DNA of 58,345 nt from contig JAUWTJ010000016.1 in NCBI GenBank assembly GCA_030614785.1, positions 1 through 58,345 on the forward strand, given 5' to 3'. The notes beneath the pieces were generated by a model, which made no database searches, was not told the DNA's origin, and saw only the letters and a program-made list of their open reading frames with translations. The stretch's first letter is position 1, and every line of letters starts with the position of its first letter. Below are positions 27,831 to 36,422 of this stretch, one piece after another. Made by a program: the position numbers and the translations under genes. Source of the DNA: Alphaproteobacteria bacterium (GTDB lineage Bacteria; Pseudomonadota; Alphaproteobacteria; M2410).

Positions 27831-29138
27831 TTGCCAGCCACGATGCGGATCAGTGCTCCGGCCCGGGCAGAAGAGCCGCTTCATATCGTCATTGATCAGG
27901 GCAAGGTTGAGCCGCTGCCGATCGCGCTGCCGGGTTTTATCGGAAAATCACAGGCCGAGCGCGATACCGGGACCAATATTGCGAAAGTCATTTCCGATGA
28001 TCTGGAGCGTTCGGGCCTGTTTCGGGCTCTGGATCCACGAAGCTTTATCGAACGGTCGATGGATTTCGACACCTTGCCGCGCTTTAATGACTGGCGGATC
28101 ATCAATACCGAGGCTCTGGTGACGGGGCAGGCGGTTATTCAGGATGACGGCCGCCTGCGGGTCGAGTTTCGCCTCTGGGACGTGGTGCGGAACCAGCAGC
28201 TGCGCGGGAAAAAATACTACACAACCCCGGAAAACTGGCGGCGCATAGCGCATCTGGTCTCTGACGAGATTTACACTCGCCTGACCGGCGAGACCGGTTA
28301 TTTCGATACCCGGGTGGTTTTTGTGCAGGAGAGCGGTTCCAAGATCGCCCGTCGCAAACGCCTTGCCATTATGGATCAGGACGGGGCGAATGTGAGCTTT
28401 CTTACCGATGGCTTCGATATGGCGCTGACGCCGCGATTTTCGCCTACGGCGCAGGAAGTGACCTACCTGTCGTATTTTAACAACAAGCCGAGAGTTTATT
28501 TACTGAATATAGAGTCCGGCCAGCAGGAAGTGGTCGGGGACTTCCCCGGTATGACATTCGCGCCAAGGTTCTCTCCGGACGGCGGCAAGATCATTATGAG
28601 CCTCGACACCCGTGGTAATTCGGACATCTATGTGATGGACCTGCGGAACCGTCGTCAGACCCGTTTGACCGAACATCCTGCGATTGATACCGCTCCGTCC
28701 TATGCACCCGACAGTCGTGCGATCAGTTTTGAATCGGATCGTTCCGGACGCCAGCAGCTCTATGTCATGCGCAGCGATGGCACCGATATTCGGCGGATTT
28801 CATGGGGTGAAGGGCGATATGCCACGCCGGTGTGGAGCCCTCGCGGCGACCTCATCGCCTTCACGAAAATGCTGCGCGGACGGTTCTATATTGGTGTGAT
28901 GCGCCCTGATGGCGATCCGAAAACAGAGCGCCTCTTGACCGAAAGTTTCCTTGATGAGGGTCCGACCTGGGCACCCAATGGTCGGGTGTTGATGTTTTTC
29001 AGGCAGACGCCAAATCGTAGAGATGGATCAGGTGGCACGGTAAGGTTGTGGTCTGTGGACCTTACTGGCTATAATCTGAGGGAAGTTCCGACCCTGGGGG
29101 ATGCGTCTGACCCTGCATGGTCACCCTTGATAAAATAG
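27831..29138 (+). CDS. tolB: Tol-Pal system periplasmic beta-propeller TolB (start disrupted)
   Basis: The body is a complete TolB: the N-terminal domain ([29 protein letters not shown]) and a six-bladed WD40-like propeller with repeats such as [19 protein letters not shown] and [20 protein letters not shown]. In the cell TolB is periplasmic and binds Pal. Starting at TTG 27831 or ATG 27843 gives no hydrophobic signal core; that core lies upstream in the same frame behind the TAA at 27822-27824. Everything after 27831 is open for 435 codons, so the protein looks under selection. See the leader feature. Confidence 0.9.
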   Translation: MPATMRISAPARAEEPLHIVIDQGKVEPLPIALPGFIGKSQAERDTGTNIAKVISDDLERSGLFRALDPRSFIERSMDFDTLPRFNDWRIINTEALVTGQAVIQDDGRLRVEFRLWDVVRNQQLRGKKYYTTPENWRRIAHLVSDEIYTRLTGETGYFDTRVVFVQESGSKIARRKRLAIMDQDGANVSFLTDGFDMALTPRFSPTAQEVTYLSYFNNKPRVYLLNIESGQQEVVGDFPGMTFAPRFSPDGGKIIMSLDTRGNSDIYVMDLRNRRQTRLTEHPAIDTAPSYAPDSRAISFESDRSGRQQLYVMRSDGTDIRRISWGEGRYATPVWSPRGDLIAFTKMLRGRFYIGVMRPDGDPKTERLLTESFLDEGPTWAPNGRVLMFFRQTPNRRDGSGGTVRLWSVDLTGYNLREVPTLGDASDPAWSPLIK

Positions 29139-29421
29139 CAAATCAAGGTTAACTTGCCTGCGATGCGGTGAAGCAGGGGGTGAAACTGCCATTTTGGAAG
29201 TTTCATTGAGGCCTTTTCGGGGGATTCTTGGCTGCCAGTCGTTGATTGCGAGAATAATTTATTGGGGTGAATTAATCCAGGAAGGGATCGAGTTTCAGGG
29301 GGCTGATAGCGCTAATGCTATTCAATTCATTTGCAAATAATTCATGCAATGGTGGTAACGGTCTCATTGGAAGTTTGGTTTTGACCAGAAATTTGGGGAT
29401 TGTCCGGAAGGAGTCTTTTTG

Positions 29422-29922
29422 ATGAGAATGTTACGTTTAAGCAAAATCGCAGGTTTGGCCGTTGGAGCATTACTGCTCGCCGCATGTTCGGGATACAACG
29501 GTACGTCTTCTGTTGCATCGGATTCATATGCGGATCCATCGGGTCCGGTTGCGGGTTCGCAGGAAGATCTTGAGGCCAATGTAGGTGATCGCATCTACTT
29601 TGCCTTTGATCGCTATGATCTCAACGACGCTGCACAGGCAACGCTGCGCCGTCAGGGTGCATGGATGAAAATGCATCCTTCTGTGACGGTTCTGGTCGCC
29701 GGTAACTGCGACGAGCGCGGTACACGCGAATATAACCTTGCTCTTGGTGCACGCCGGGCAAACTCCGCCAAGGACTTCCTGACAAGTCTCGGCGTTGATC
29801 CGGCTCGTGTTTCCACGATCTCTTACGGTAAGGAACGTCCGACCTGCATGGGTTCCAATGAGGAATGCTGGGCGTTAAACCGGAATGATATTACTTCGGT
29901 CACCGGCGGTCCTGCTTCTTAA
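29422..29922 (+). CDS. pal: Peptidoglycan-associated lipoprotein Pal
   Basis: 166 residues. Signal peptide with lipobox LLAAC (Cys lipidated), a Ser/Gly linker, then the OmpA-like peptidoglycan-binding domain: IYFAFDRYDLNDAAQATL, AGNCDERGTREYNLALGARRA, SYGKERP and the terminal ECWALNRND. Pal tethers the outer membrane to peptidoglycan. The 283-base gap after tolB holds no gene I can support; it is AT-rich and may carry a pal promoter. Confidence 0.96.
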   Translation: MRMLRLSKIAGLAVGALLLAACSGYNGTSSVASDSYADPSGPVAGSQEDLEANVGDRIYFAFDRYDLNDAAQATLRRQGAWMKMHPSVTVLVAGNCDERGTREYNLALGARRANSAKDFLTSLGVDPARVSTISYGKERPTCMGSNEECWALNRNDITSVTGGPAS

Positions 29923-29950
29923 GACCCGGTCGATGTGATAGCGACTTTTG

Positions 29951-29984
29951 GGCGCCCTTGCTTCATTGCAGGGGCGCCTTTCGT
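29951..29984 (+). terminator. Terminator after pal
   Basis: GGCGCCC (29951-29957) pairs with GGGCGCC (29972-29978), extended by TTGC/GCAG, then a short T-rich run. Weak T-tract, so possibly partial. Confidence 0.55.
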
Positions 29985-30142
29985 CGTTTCTTTACCGCTT
30001 GTATGGTATTGAGATCATCCGAAATTGCCCTCGCCCTAATTTGGGCGAAGTTGCGAGATAGTGTGTTGGTGAAATCAACCGTGGCAGAGATGTGAGATCT
30101 CATTTTTGTTGCACGGTTTCTTTGTTACGAGGATTTAGGCAA

Positions 30143-31045
30143 ATGACTGGTTTGCGATTGAACAAAAAAGCTCCCGTAGTAGCTGTGATCACGGCGTTGG
30201 CGGTGACACTCTTTTCAAGCACGGCAAGCTTCTCTCAGCGCAACCGGGATGATCAAGTGGATGCCCTGAACGCGCGGCTCGACTGGATGGAACAGTCCCT
30301 GATCGAGCTGCAAAGCGCCGAAGGCAATTACAGCGGGTCGCCGATGAACACGGCAGGTTCTTTTGATCAGCAGGAAGATCCCGCTGTTACAAGGGTTCTG
30401 ACAAGACTTGACGATCTGGAAAACCAGATCCGCTCTCTCACCAATCAGCTGGAGCAAACGACGTTCCGAATTGAACAGGCGAACCGCGATCTCCAGTCGC
30501 TTTCAAAGGATGCTGACTTCCGTCTGCGTAGTCTTGAGCAGGGCGGCGCGGCCGCGCAAGGGGGGCAGCAAGGCATGCCGCCAGCCCGCTCTGCCCCGAT
30601 GCCGCAGTCAACGCCCGAGGAACAGAGCCTGGGAACCATTCCGGTTGATCCGGCTACGGGCAATTATCAGGAAGATTATGACGGGGCGCTATCGCATCTG
30701 CGCCGCGGCGAGCATGAAAACGCGGAGCAGGCGCTGCGTCTGTTTCTCGATAATCACAGCGATTCGGAACTCGCCGGCAATGCGCAATATTGGCTCGGTG
30801 AAAGCTACTATGTCCGCGAAATGTGGCGACCGGCCGCTCAGAGTTTTCTGATCTGTGTACAGAAGTACAAGAACGGCCTCAAAGCGCCGGATTGTATGCT
30901 GAAGTTGGGCATGTCGCTTGGGGCTATGGGTGAAAAGAAAAAGGCGTGCAAGACCTTGAGCGAAATCACACGGCGTTTTCCGGATGCGTCACAGACCATC
31001 CAACAACGCGCACGTTCAGAGCGACAACGGAGCGGGTGCACCTGA
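30143..31045 (+). CDS. cpoB: Cell division coordinator CpoB (YbgF), Tol-Pal accessory protein
   Basis: 300 residues: an N-terminal signal/hydrophobic segment (VVAVITALAVTLFSSTASFSQ), a coiled-coil trimerisation region (DALNARLDWMEQSLIELQ; TRLDDLENQIRSLTNQLEQT), a Gln/Pro/Gly linker and C-terminal TPR repeats (YDGALSHLRRGEHENAEQAL). CpoB links Tol-Pal to peptidoglycan synthesis. The ATG at 30143 is preceded by a GAGG; the frame is open further upstream without support. Confidence 0.9.
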   Translation: MTGLRLNKKAPVVAVITALAVTLFSSTASFSQRNRDDQVDALNARLDWMEQSLIELQSAEGNYSGSPMNTAGSFDQQEDPAVTRVLTRLDDLENQIRSLTNQLEQTTFRIEQANRDLQSLSKDADFRLRSLEQGGAAAQGGQQGMPPARSAPMPQSTPEEQSLGTIPVDPATGNYQEDYDGALSHLRRGEHENAEQALRLFLDNHSDSELAGNAQYWLGESYYVREMWRPAAQSFLICVQKYKNGLKAPDCMLKLGMSLGAMGEKKKACKTLSEITRRFPDASQTIQQRARSERQRSGCT

Positions 31046-31070
31046 CCGGCTTTAAATTACTGAAATGTGA

Positions 31071-31102
31071 AATGCCGTGGGCTCTGCCTGCGGCATTTTT
31101 TT
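31071..31102 (+). terminator. Rho-independent terminator after cpoB
   Basis: AATGCCG/CGGCATT stem, extended by inner GGC/GCC pairing, followed by seven T's. Ends the tol-pal transcript. Confidence 0.8.
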
Positions 31103-31134
31103 GTTACCTGGCCTGACTTATAATCCAGAGCGCC

Positions 31135-31167
31135 TATATGATACCTTAAGGTGTCAATATGATACCT
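31135..31167. promoter_or_regulatory. Candidate operator: 21-bp-spaced repeats ahead of the XRE cassette
   Basis: The sequence ATATGATACCT occurs at 31136-31146 and 31157-31167, two helical turns apart, and GATACCTT at 31140-31147 forms an imperfect palindrome with AAGGTGTC to 31155. A TATAAT at 31119-31124 precedes it. Likely bound by the cassette's own regulator. Confidence 0.45.
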
Positions 31168-31200
31168 GCTATTCTCTATTATTGAGCAGGAGGGCGTAGA

Positions 31201-31686
31201 ATGACTGAAACCCCGGGTTTTTCGGCGGAACAGTTTTCAAACCGGTTTTTGACCCGTTCTGCATACGCCTTGCTGCTGGTTGCGGTGGGATACAGTGCAG
31301 AGGCGGCAGAGCCCTATGTTTCAGAGCCGGTCGTTCAGGTGCTCGACTATCTGGGCATGGCTGCCAGTGCCGCTATTTTCATTTTACTGCTCCCGCTTTT
31401 TGCTACCTATCTGAAGCATTGCCGTGGCAAGGGGGGTGACTTTGAAGGATTTGTCTCGGAGATATTCAAGAAGGCCTGTGTCCGGGCTTTTGAAGTGACG
31501 TTCATTTTTTTGCTGATCCTGGAAGTTCTGGCGCGATCCGTTCTGGAAAACATCCCCGCAAAGACGTTTTTGCAGGTGGCGGTTGCCGTCTGCGTCGCGT
31601 CCATGGGGTTGACCTTCTGGATCCTTAACCGTCAGGCCAGAGGCGATGGGGTCGACGAGGATGATTTTGATGAGGACCTTGAATGA
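31201..31686 (+). CDS. Four-helix integral membrane protein of a regulator cassette
   Basis: 161 residues with about four hydrophobic helices (AYALLLVAVGYSA; AASAAIFILLLPLFATYL; VTFIFLLILEVLA; VAVAVCVASMGLTFWIL) and an acidic C-terminus (DEDDFDEDLE). I do not recognise a family. Its stop overlaps the start of an XRE regulator (ATGA overlap), and a small two-helix protein follows, so the three form one operon. AGGAGGGCG upstream is a good ribosome-binding site. Confidence 0.75.
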   Translation: MTETPGFSAEQFSNRFLTRSAYALLLVAVGYSAEAAEPYVSEPVVQVLDYLGMAASAAIFILLLPLFATYLKHCRGKGGDFEGFVSEIFKKACVRAFEVTFIFLLILEVLARSVLENIPAKTFLQVAVAVCVASMGLTFWILNRQARGDGVDEDDFDEDLE

Positions 31687-31901
31687 TGTCTTCAAAACTC
31701 GACAATCGCATCAGGGTTTTTCGAGCTGAACATCGAATGAGTCAGGGTGATCTGGCGGAGAAGATTGGTGTGTCGAGAAAAACCATAAGCACGATTGAGG
31801 TCGGGCGCTTTGTCCCGTCTACCATCATTGCACTGAAGATTGCACAATATTTCGACGTTCCGGTAGAAGATATTTTCTCATTAGTTGCAAGCAACGATTG
31901 A
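31683..31901 (+). CDS. Small XRE-family helix-turn-helix regulator
   Basis: 72 residues, almost only the HTH domain: RVFRAEHRMSQGDLAEKIG, then VSRKTISTIEVGRFVPST as the recognition part. Resembles the compact YgzD/Cro-like regulators usually encoded with membrane proteins. It begins at ATG 31683, overlapping the previous stop; ATG 31686 is equally possible. It is a natural candidate to bind the repeats at 31135-31167. Confidence 0.85.
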   Translation: MMSSKLDNRIRVFRAEHRMSQGDLAEKIGVSRKTISTIEVGRFVPSTIIALKIAQYFDVPVEDIFSLVASND

Positions 31902-31911
31902 AGGAGTAATT

Positions 31912-32088
31912 ATGTTGAAAATTCTGAAGAATTCATATGGTGGCCATGTCGGAAACGCCATTGTCTGGGCCGCTGTTATGTTGGCAAGCGCGATAGTGAC
32001 CAGGGGCACCGAGGCATCGGGCGATCTTCTGATTATTCTGATAGCCGGGTGGTTTGCCTCTTCCACTCTTTTTGTCGGAAAGAAGTGA
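31912..32088 (+). CDS. Small two-helix membrane protein
   Basis: 58 residues; helices around NAIVWAAVMLASAIV and LLIILIAGWFASSTLF, ending in GKK. Preceded by AAGGAG six bases upstream, ten bases after the XRE regulator stop. Family not recognised. Ends tail-to-tail, four bases from the class V aminotransferase. Confidence 0.6.
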   Translation: MLKILKNSYGGHVGNAIVWAAVMLASAIVTRGTEASGDLLIILIAGWFASSTLFVGKK

Positions 32089-32092
32089 TGGT

Positions 32093-33226
32093 TCAATCAA
32101 GCGCCGCAAGCAGGCGATCAATGTCTGCGTCGGTGTTGTAGAGATGCGGTGTGACGCGCAGGGATGTGCCTCTGAGGGAGACGTATATCTTGTGCGCTGC
32201 GAGGCGCTCGACAAGGCCTGCCGGCACGTCGCCGGGAAAGCGCAGGCCCAGGTAATGACCCGCGCGCAAGTTATCCGGTGCGGCTTTCAGGCCCAGCGGT
32301 GCGGCCCGCTCAACAATGTCTTTGCTCTTTGCTTTCAGGGTTTCGTGAATGTCTTCGATGCCCCACTCGAGCAATTGTGTGAGCGCTGCTTCAGCCATTG
32401 GCATGAGGTGAAAGCTTGAGCGTTCGCCCATATCAAAGCGCCGGGCGCCCGGCTGATACCCGTCCTTGTAGTCGACCAGGCCAGCGAAATCCTCACTGTC
32501 CTCGCGTGCCAGCCAGTTTTGTTCCAGCGGTTTGCCGCTGTCGCGCCATTTGTCGGCGACATACATGTAACCGAGTGTGTAGGGCCCCATGGCCCATTTG
32601 TATCCGGCGAAGACGGCAAAGTCAGGCTGGACTTCTGCCATGGAAATTGGCAACGCGCCAGCTGACTGGGTGAGATCAAGCACCAGCGCTGCGCCAACCT
32701 CGCGGGCGCGTTTGCCAATGGCGACAAGATCGATGAGCGCTCCGTCTGTCCAATGACAGTGGGGCAGGGCGACAATGGCAGTTTTCGCATCAATGGACTC
32801 CAGGATGGTAGCAGTCCAGTCGCCGTCCTGACGTTTGGGAAGCAGTCTGAACTCGGCACCGGTCTCTTTGACACGTTCTTTCCAGATGTAAATGTTTGAC
32901 GGGAATTGATCCTCAAGCGCGATGATGTTCTGCCCGCTTTCCAGCGGCAGGTTCAGGGCAGCGGTTGCGAGCGCATAGCTGACAGCAGGGACGAGCGCCA
33001 TATTTTCCACGGAGGCGTCAATAATCTGCCCGGCCAGAGCTCTTGTGCTCTCGGACTTTGTGAAAAAATCTTCCGGGCTAACGGTCCACGGGTGCACCTT
33101 GGCCTGATTGGCGGTGCTACCAGCCTCGGCCACATGTTTCATCAGCGGCGACATGTAGGCGCAGTTCAACCAGGTGATGTCCTCGGGAATATCGAACAGG
33201 TGGCGCTGGCAGGGAATGAGGGGCAT
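32093..33226 (-). CDS. Class V aminotransferase (cysteine desulfurase/kynureninase-like fold)
   Basis: 377 residues, fold-type I PLP enzyme. The PLP-lysine is probably in FAGYKWAMGPYTLG; other motifs are FPSNIYIW, LVLDLTQSAGALP and GERSSFHLMPMAEAAL. It is annotated only to superfamily level; isopenicillin-N epimerase-like is another label for such proteins. No sulfur-carrier genes are nearby. It is divergent from serC, which has the same fold, sharing a 183-base intergenic region. Confidence 0.8.
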   Translation of the reverse strand: MPLIPCQRHLFDIPEDITWLNCAYMSPLMKHVAEAGSTANQAKVHPWTVSPEDFFTKSESTRALAGQIIDASVENMALVPAVSYALATAALNLPLESGQNIIALEDQFPSNIYIWKERVKETGAEFRLLPKRQDGDWTATILESIDAKTAIVALPHCHWTDGALIDLVAIGKRAREVGAALVLDLTQSAGALPISMAEVQPDFAVFAGYKWAMGPYTLGYMYVADKWRDSGKPLEQNWLAREDSEDFAGLVDYKDGYQPGARRFDMGERSSFHLMPMAEAALTQLLEWGIEDIHETLKAKSKDIVERAAPLGLKAAPDNLRAGHYLGLRFPGDVPAGLVERLAAHKIYVSLRGTSLRVTPHLYNTDADIDRLLAALD

Positions 33227-33360
33227 GGGCGGTCCAAAGTTTTTTCTGAAGAGAATCTGTGAGGAGATTCAAGGCATTGAGCCCACAGAGCAAGGGAAAG
33301 TTACTTCGCAGGTGCAACATTGGTGTTGACGGCATCAGTCCCCGCGCCTATATCGGCGGT

Positions 33361-33408
33361 GGGCCACGCTCCCCCAACGGAGTGCAACTATTCTGTGAGG
33401 AATAGCCA
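33361..33408 (+). ncRNA. serC-motif-like RNA, two hairpins before serC
   Basis: Hairpin 1 is CGCTCC/GGAGTG (33367-33384) with a six-base loop; hairpin 2 is CTATTC/GAATAG (33388-33405), and its loop and 3' side carry GAGGA, the ribosome-binding site of serC. The location, two-hairpin layout and RBS overlap match the alphaproteobacterial serC RNA motif described ahead of serC-serA operons. Its ligand is not known to me. Confidence 0.65.
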
Positions 33409-33409
33409 T

Positions 33410-34579
33410 ATGACTGGTATTGCAAAGCCTGAGGCACGCCCTCAGCGACCTTACTTCTCTTCAGGACCCTGTGCCAAGCGGCCAGGATGGGATCTGAAAA
33501 ATCTGGCAGACGCAGCGCTCGGGCGCTCGCACCGCGCCAAAATTGGTAAATCCAAACTCAAAGAAGCTATCGATCTGACACGCGAGATTCTCGGTGTGCC
33601 GGAAGGCTACCGGATTGGCATTGTGCCAGCCTCGGACACCGGTGCTGTCGAAATGGCGCTCTGGTCGCTGCTCGGCGAACGCGGTGTCGATCTGCTGGCC
33701 TGGGAAAGTTTCGGCTCCGGCTGGATTACCGACGTGGTGAAGCAGCTCAAGCTTGAAGACGTCCGCAAGATTGAAGCGGACTATGGCAAAATTCCTGATC
33801 TTTCCTCGGTTGATACGGACCGCGACGTGGTTTTCACCTGGAATGGTACGACGTCCGGTGTTCGGGTTCCCAACGCTGACTGGATTGCGAGTGACCGCAA
33901 GGGTCTGACGATTTGTGATGCGACCTCGGCGGCCTTTGCTCAGGAACTCGACTTTGAAAAGCTCGATGTGGTGACGTTCTCGTGGCAGAAAGTTATGGGC
34001 GGAGAAGCGGCGCATGGTATGCTGATCCTCTCTCCGCGCGCAGTGGAGCGGCTTGAGAGCTATACGCCGCCGTGGCCGTTGCCAAAGATCTTCCGCATGA
34101 CCAAGGGCGGCAAGCTCATCGAAGGTATATTTGTTGGCGAAACCATCAATACGCCGTCCATGCTTGCGGTTGAAGACTATCTGGATACGCTGAAATGGGC
34201 AAAAAGCCTTGGTGGCGGTAAGGCGATGCGGGATCGGGCGGATGCCAACGCCGCAGTTCTCACCCGGTGGGTGGAAGGGGCGGACTGGATTGATTTCCTG
34301 GCCGCAGATCCGGCATTGCGCTCCAACACCTCTGTTTGCCTGAAGATTTCCGATAAAGCGGTGGCCGCTTTGCCGGATGACGAACAGGCAAAGTTCGCCA
34401 AGTCGATTGCCGCACTTCTGGAAGAAGAGGATGTGGCTCTCGACATTGGCGCCTATCGCGATGCGCCTTCGGGGTTTCGGATCTGGACAGGCTCGACGAT
34501 TGAGACTTCTGACGTCGAAGCCTTGACGCCATGGCTGGACTGGGCCTTCGAAACCGTCCGCCAGCGGAATGAAGTGTAG
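33410..34579 (+). CDS. serC: Phosphoserine transaminase
   Basis: 389 residues, class V aminotransferase of the TIGR01365 type (rhizobial/Methanosarcina form). N-terminal motif [18 protein letters not shown]-lysine in [26 protein letters not shown] and [13 protein letters not shown]. Converts 3-phosphohydroxypyruvate to phosphoserine. The ATG at 33410 follows the RNA hairpin that holds its ribosome-binding site. It is cotranscribed with serA across the folded element at 34596-34714. Confidence 0.93.
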   Translation: MTGIAKPEARPQRPYFSSGPCAKRPGWDLKNLADAALGRSHRAKIGKSKLKEAIDLTREILGVPEGYRIGIVPASDTGAVEMALWSLLGERGVDLLAWESFGSGWITDVVKQLKLEDVRKIEADYGKIPDLSSVDTDRDVVFTWNGTTSGVRVPNADWIASDRKGLTICDATSAAFAQELDFEKLDVVTFSWQKVMGGEAAHGMLILSPRAVERLESYTPPWPLPKIFRMTKGGKLIEGIFVGETINTPSMLAVEDYLDTLKWAKSLGGGKAMRDRADANAAVLTRWVEGADWIDFLAADPALRSNTSVCLKISDKAVAALPDDEQAKFAKSIAALLEEEDVALDIGAYRDAPSGFRIWTGSTIETSDVEALTPWLDWAFETVRQRNEV

Positions 34580-34595
34580 CAGCAGAACAAGATAA

Positions 34596-34714
34596 CGTCA
34601 TCCCGGATGCGGTGCAGCATGACAATGCTGCTCCGCTGGTCCGGGACCCAAATGCCCCAATAGGCCCCGGACCAGCAAAGCGGCACTTCGCGCCGCATTG
34701 CATCCGGGGTGACG
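34596..34714 (+). repeat. 119-base cloverleaf-like palindromic element, copy B (between serC and serA)
   Basis: Outer 15-bp stem CGTCATCCCGGATGC/GCATCCGGGGTGACG (one G-T pair) enclosing three hairpins, including GCAGCAT/ATGCTGC and the 11-bp GCTGGTCCGGG/CCCGGACCAGC. It starts 16 bases after the serC stop and ends 19 bases before serA, so it fills the spacer. The serA ribosome-binding site AAAGGAAAAG lies just outside it. Confidence 0.85.
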
Positions 34715-34733
34715 AAAACAAAGGAAAAGAAAA

Positions 34734-36320
34734 ATGCCCAAAGTTCTTATTTCAGACAAGTTGAGTCCACGCGCCGCCGAGATCTTCAAGGCGCGCGGTG
34801 TTGATGTTGATGTCAAGGTTGGCCTCACGCCGGAAGAGCTGATCGAGATAATCGGTAAATACGACGGTCTTGCGGTTCGCTCCGCGACGAAGGCAACGGC
34901 CGAGATTATCGAGGCGGCGGCCAATCTCAAGGTGATTGGCCGTGCCGGTATTGGCGTTGATAATATCAATATCCCGGCGGCGACCAAAAAGGGGATCGTT
35001 GTCATGAACACGCCGTTCGGCAATTCGATTACGACGGCCGAACATGCCATTGCCATGATGTTCGCAGTGGCCCGCCAAATCCCCAAGGCGAATGAAACGA
35101 CGCATGCAGGAAAATGGTTGAAGTCCGACTATATGGGCGTCGAACTCACCGGAAAGATCCTCGGCCTGATTGGCTGCGGCAACATTGGTTCGATCGTTGC
35201 CGCACGCGCGATCGGGCTTAAAATGCGCGTGTTGGCGTTTGACCCCTTCCTGACACCGGAACGGGCGCAGGATATTGGTGTGACCAAGGTCGATCTGCCC
35301 GAGCTCTTTGCCAAGGCAGATTTCATTACCCTGCACACGCCTCTGACGGACCAGACGCGCAGTATCATCGATGCAGATGCTCTGGGCCAAATGAAAGACG
35401 GTGTGCGCATTATCAATTGCGCGCGTGGTGGTCTGATTGTTGAATCCGCTCTGAAGCTTGCGCTTGAAAGCGGCAAGGTCGCCGGTGCGGCGCTTGACGT
35501 CTTTGAAGAGGAACCGGCCCGGGAAAATGCCCTCTTTGGTATGGCCAATGTGGTCGCAACGCCGCATCTTGGAGCCTCGACCTCCGAGGCGCAGGAAAAT
35601 GTTGCCCTGCAGGTCGCCGAACAAATGGCGGACTATCTGGTCGACGGCGCGGTCTCCAATGCGCTCAATGTTCCGTCGGTGACTGCAGAAGAGGCGCCGA
35701 TTCTCAAGCCCTACATCCAGCTTGGTGAGCTGCTTGGGAGCTTTGCCGGGCAATTGACCGAATCGGGCATTGATGAAATTCGGATTGAATATGAAGGTCA
35801 TGTGGCTGAATTGAATACAAAGCCGCTCACGGCTGCGATTATCGTCGGCGTTCTCAGGCCGCTTCTCGCCGAGATCAATATGGTCAGCGGGCCCCAGGTG
35901 GCCAAGGATCGCGGGATTACCATCAGCGAGACCACACGGGATCAACAGGGTGTTTTTGAAAGCTATATTCGCCTAACTCTTGTGACCGAGCGGCAAGAGC
36001 GCTCTGTCGCAGGGACGATTTTCTCTGATGGCAAGCCGCGGCTCATTCAGGTCAAGGGAATCAATATGGACGCCGAATTCGGTCCGCACATGTTGTATGT
36101 GACCAATGAGGACAAACCCGGCTTTATTGGTAATCTCGGCTCTGTGCTGGGTGCCGCCGGGGTCAATATCGCGAGCTTTAATCTTGGCCGGAAGGCAGAG
36201 GGCGAGGATGCGATTGCGCTGCTGGAAGTCGATGGCCCGGTGGCTGACACTGTGTTGAAAGAGGTTGCCAACCTGCCTCTGGTGACACAGGCAAAAGCCT
36301 TGTCATTCGACGCGGTTTAG
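34734..36320 (+). CDS. serA: D-3-phosphoglycerate dehydrogenase
   Basis: 528 residues, the long form with an ASB domain and a C-terminal ACT domain (LYVTNEDKPGFIGNLGSVLG) that binds serine as feedback inhibitor. The NAD-binding site is GLIGCGNIGS; catalytic residues lie in NCARGGLI (Arg), the GAALDVFEEEP Glu and PHLGASTSEAQ (His). Oxidises 3-phosphoglycerate as the first step of serine synthesis. Second gene of serC-serA. Confidence 0.96.
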   Translation: MPKVLISDKLSPRAAEIFKARGVDVDVKVGLTPEELIEIIGKYDGLAVRSATKATAEIIEAAANLKVIGRAGIGVDNINIPAATKKGIVVMNTPFGNSITTAEHAIAMMFAVARQIPKANETTHAGKWLKSDYMGVELTGKILGLIGCGNIGSIVAARAIGLKMRVLAFDPFLTPERAQDIGVTKVDLPELFAKADFITLHTPLTDQTRSIIDADALGQMKDGVRIINCARGGLIVESALKLALESGKVAGAALDVFEEEPARENALFGMANVVATPHLGASTSEAQENVALQVAEQMADYLVDGAVSNALNVPSVTAEEAPILKPYIQLGELLGSFAGQLTESGIDEIRIEYEGHVAELNTKPLTAAIIVGVLRPLLAEINMVSGPQVAKDRGITISETTRDQQGVFESYIRLTLVTERQERSVAGTIFSDGKPRLIQVKGINMDAEFGPHMLYVTNEDKPGFIGNLGSVLGAAGVNIASFNLGRKAEGEDAIALLEVDGPVADTVLKEVANLPLVTQAKALSFDAV

Positions 36321-36338
36321 TCTAGGAAAAACTGCAAG

Positions 36339-36370
36339 AGCCGGGGCGTGACTTGCGTCCCGGCTTTTTT
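36339..36370 (+). terminator. Rho-independent terminator after serA
   Basis: AGCCGGG (36339-36345) pairs with CCCGGCT (36359-36365), with inner CG/CG pairing, followed by six T's. Confidence 0.85.
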
Positions 36371-36422
36371 GTGTTTGGGGTGGATCCGCTCCGAATCACG
36401 TCAAAAACAGAGGATGAGGCGC

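Noticed and set aside
27744-27860. A frameshift as the cause of the split tolB leader
   Set aside because: The leader and the TolB body are in the same frame; only a TAA codon separates them, so a substitution explains it without a shift.
29139-29421. A gene in the gap between tolB and pal
   Set aside because: No frame with a credible start and composition; more likely a promoter and leader region for pal.
34752-35945. A 397-codon minus-strand frame opposite serA
   Set aside because: serA is unmistakable, and the antisense peptide has no signature or start signal.
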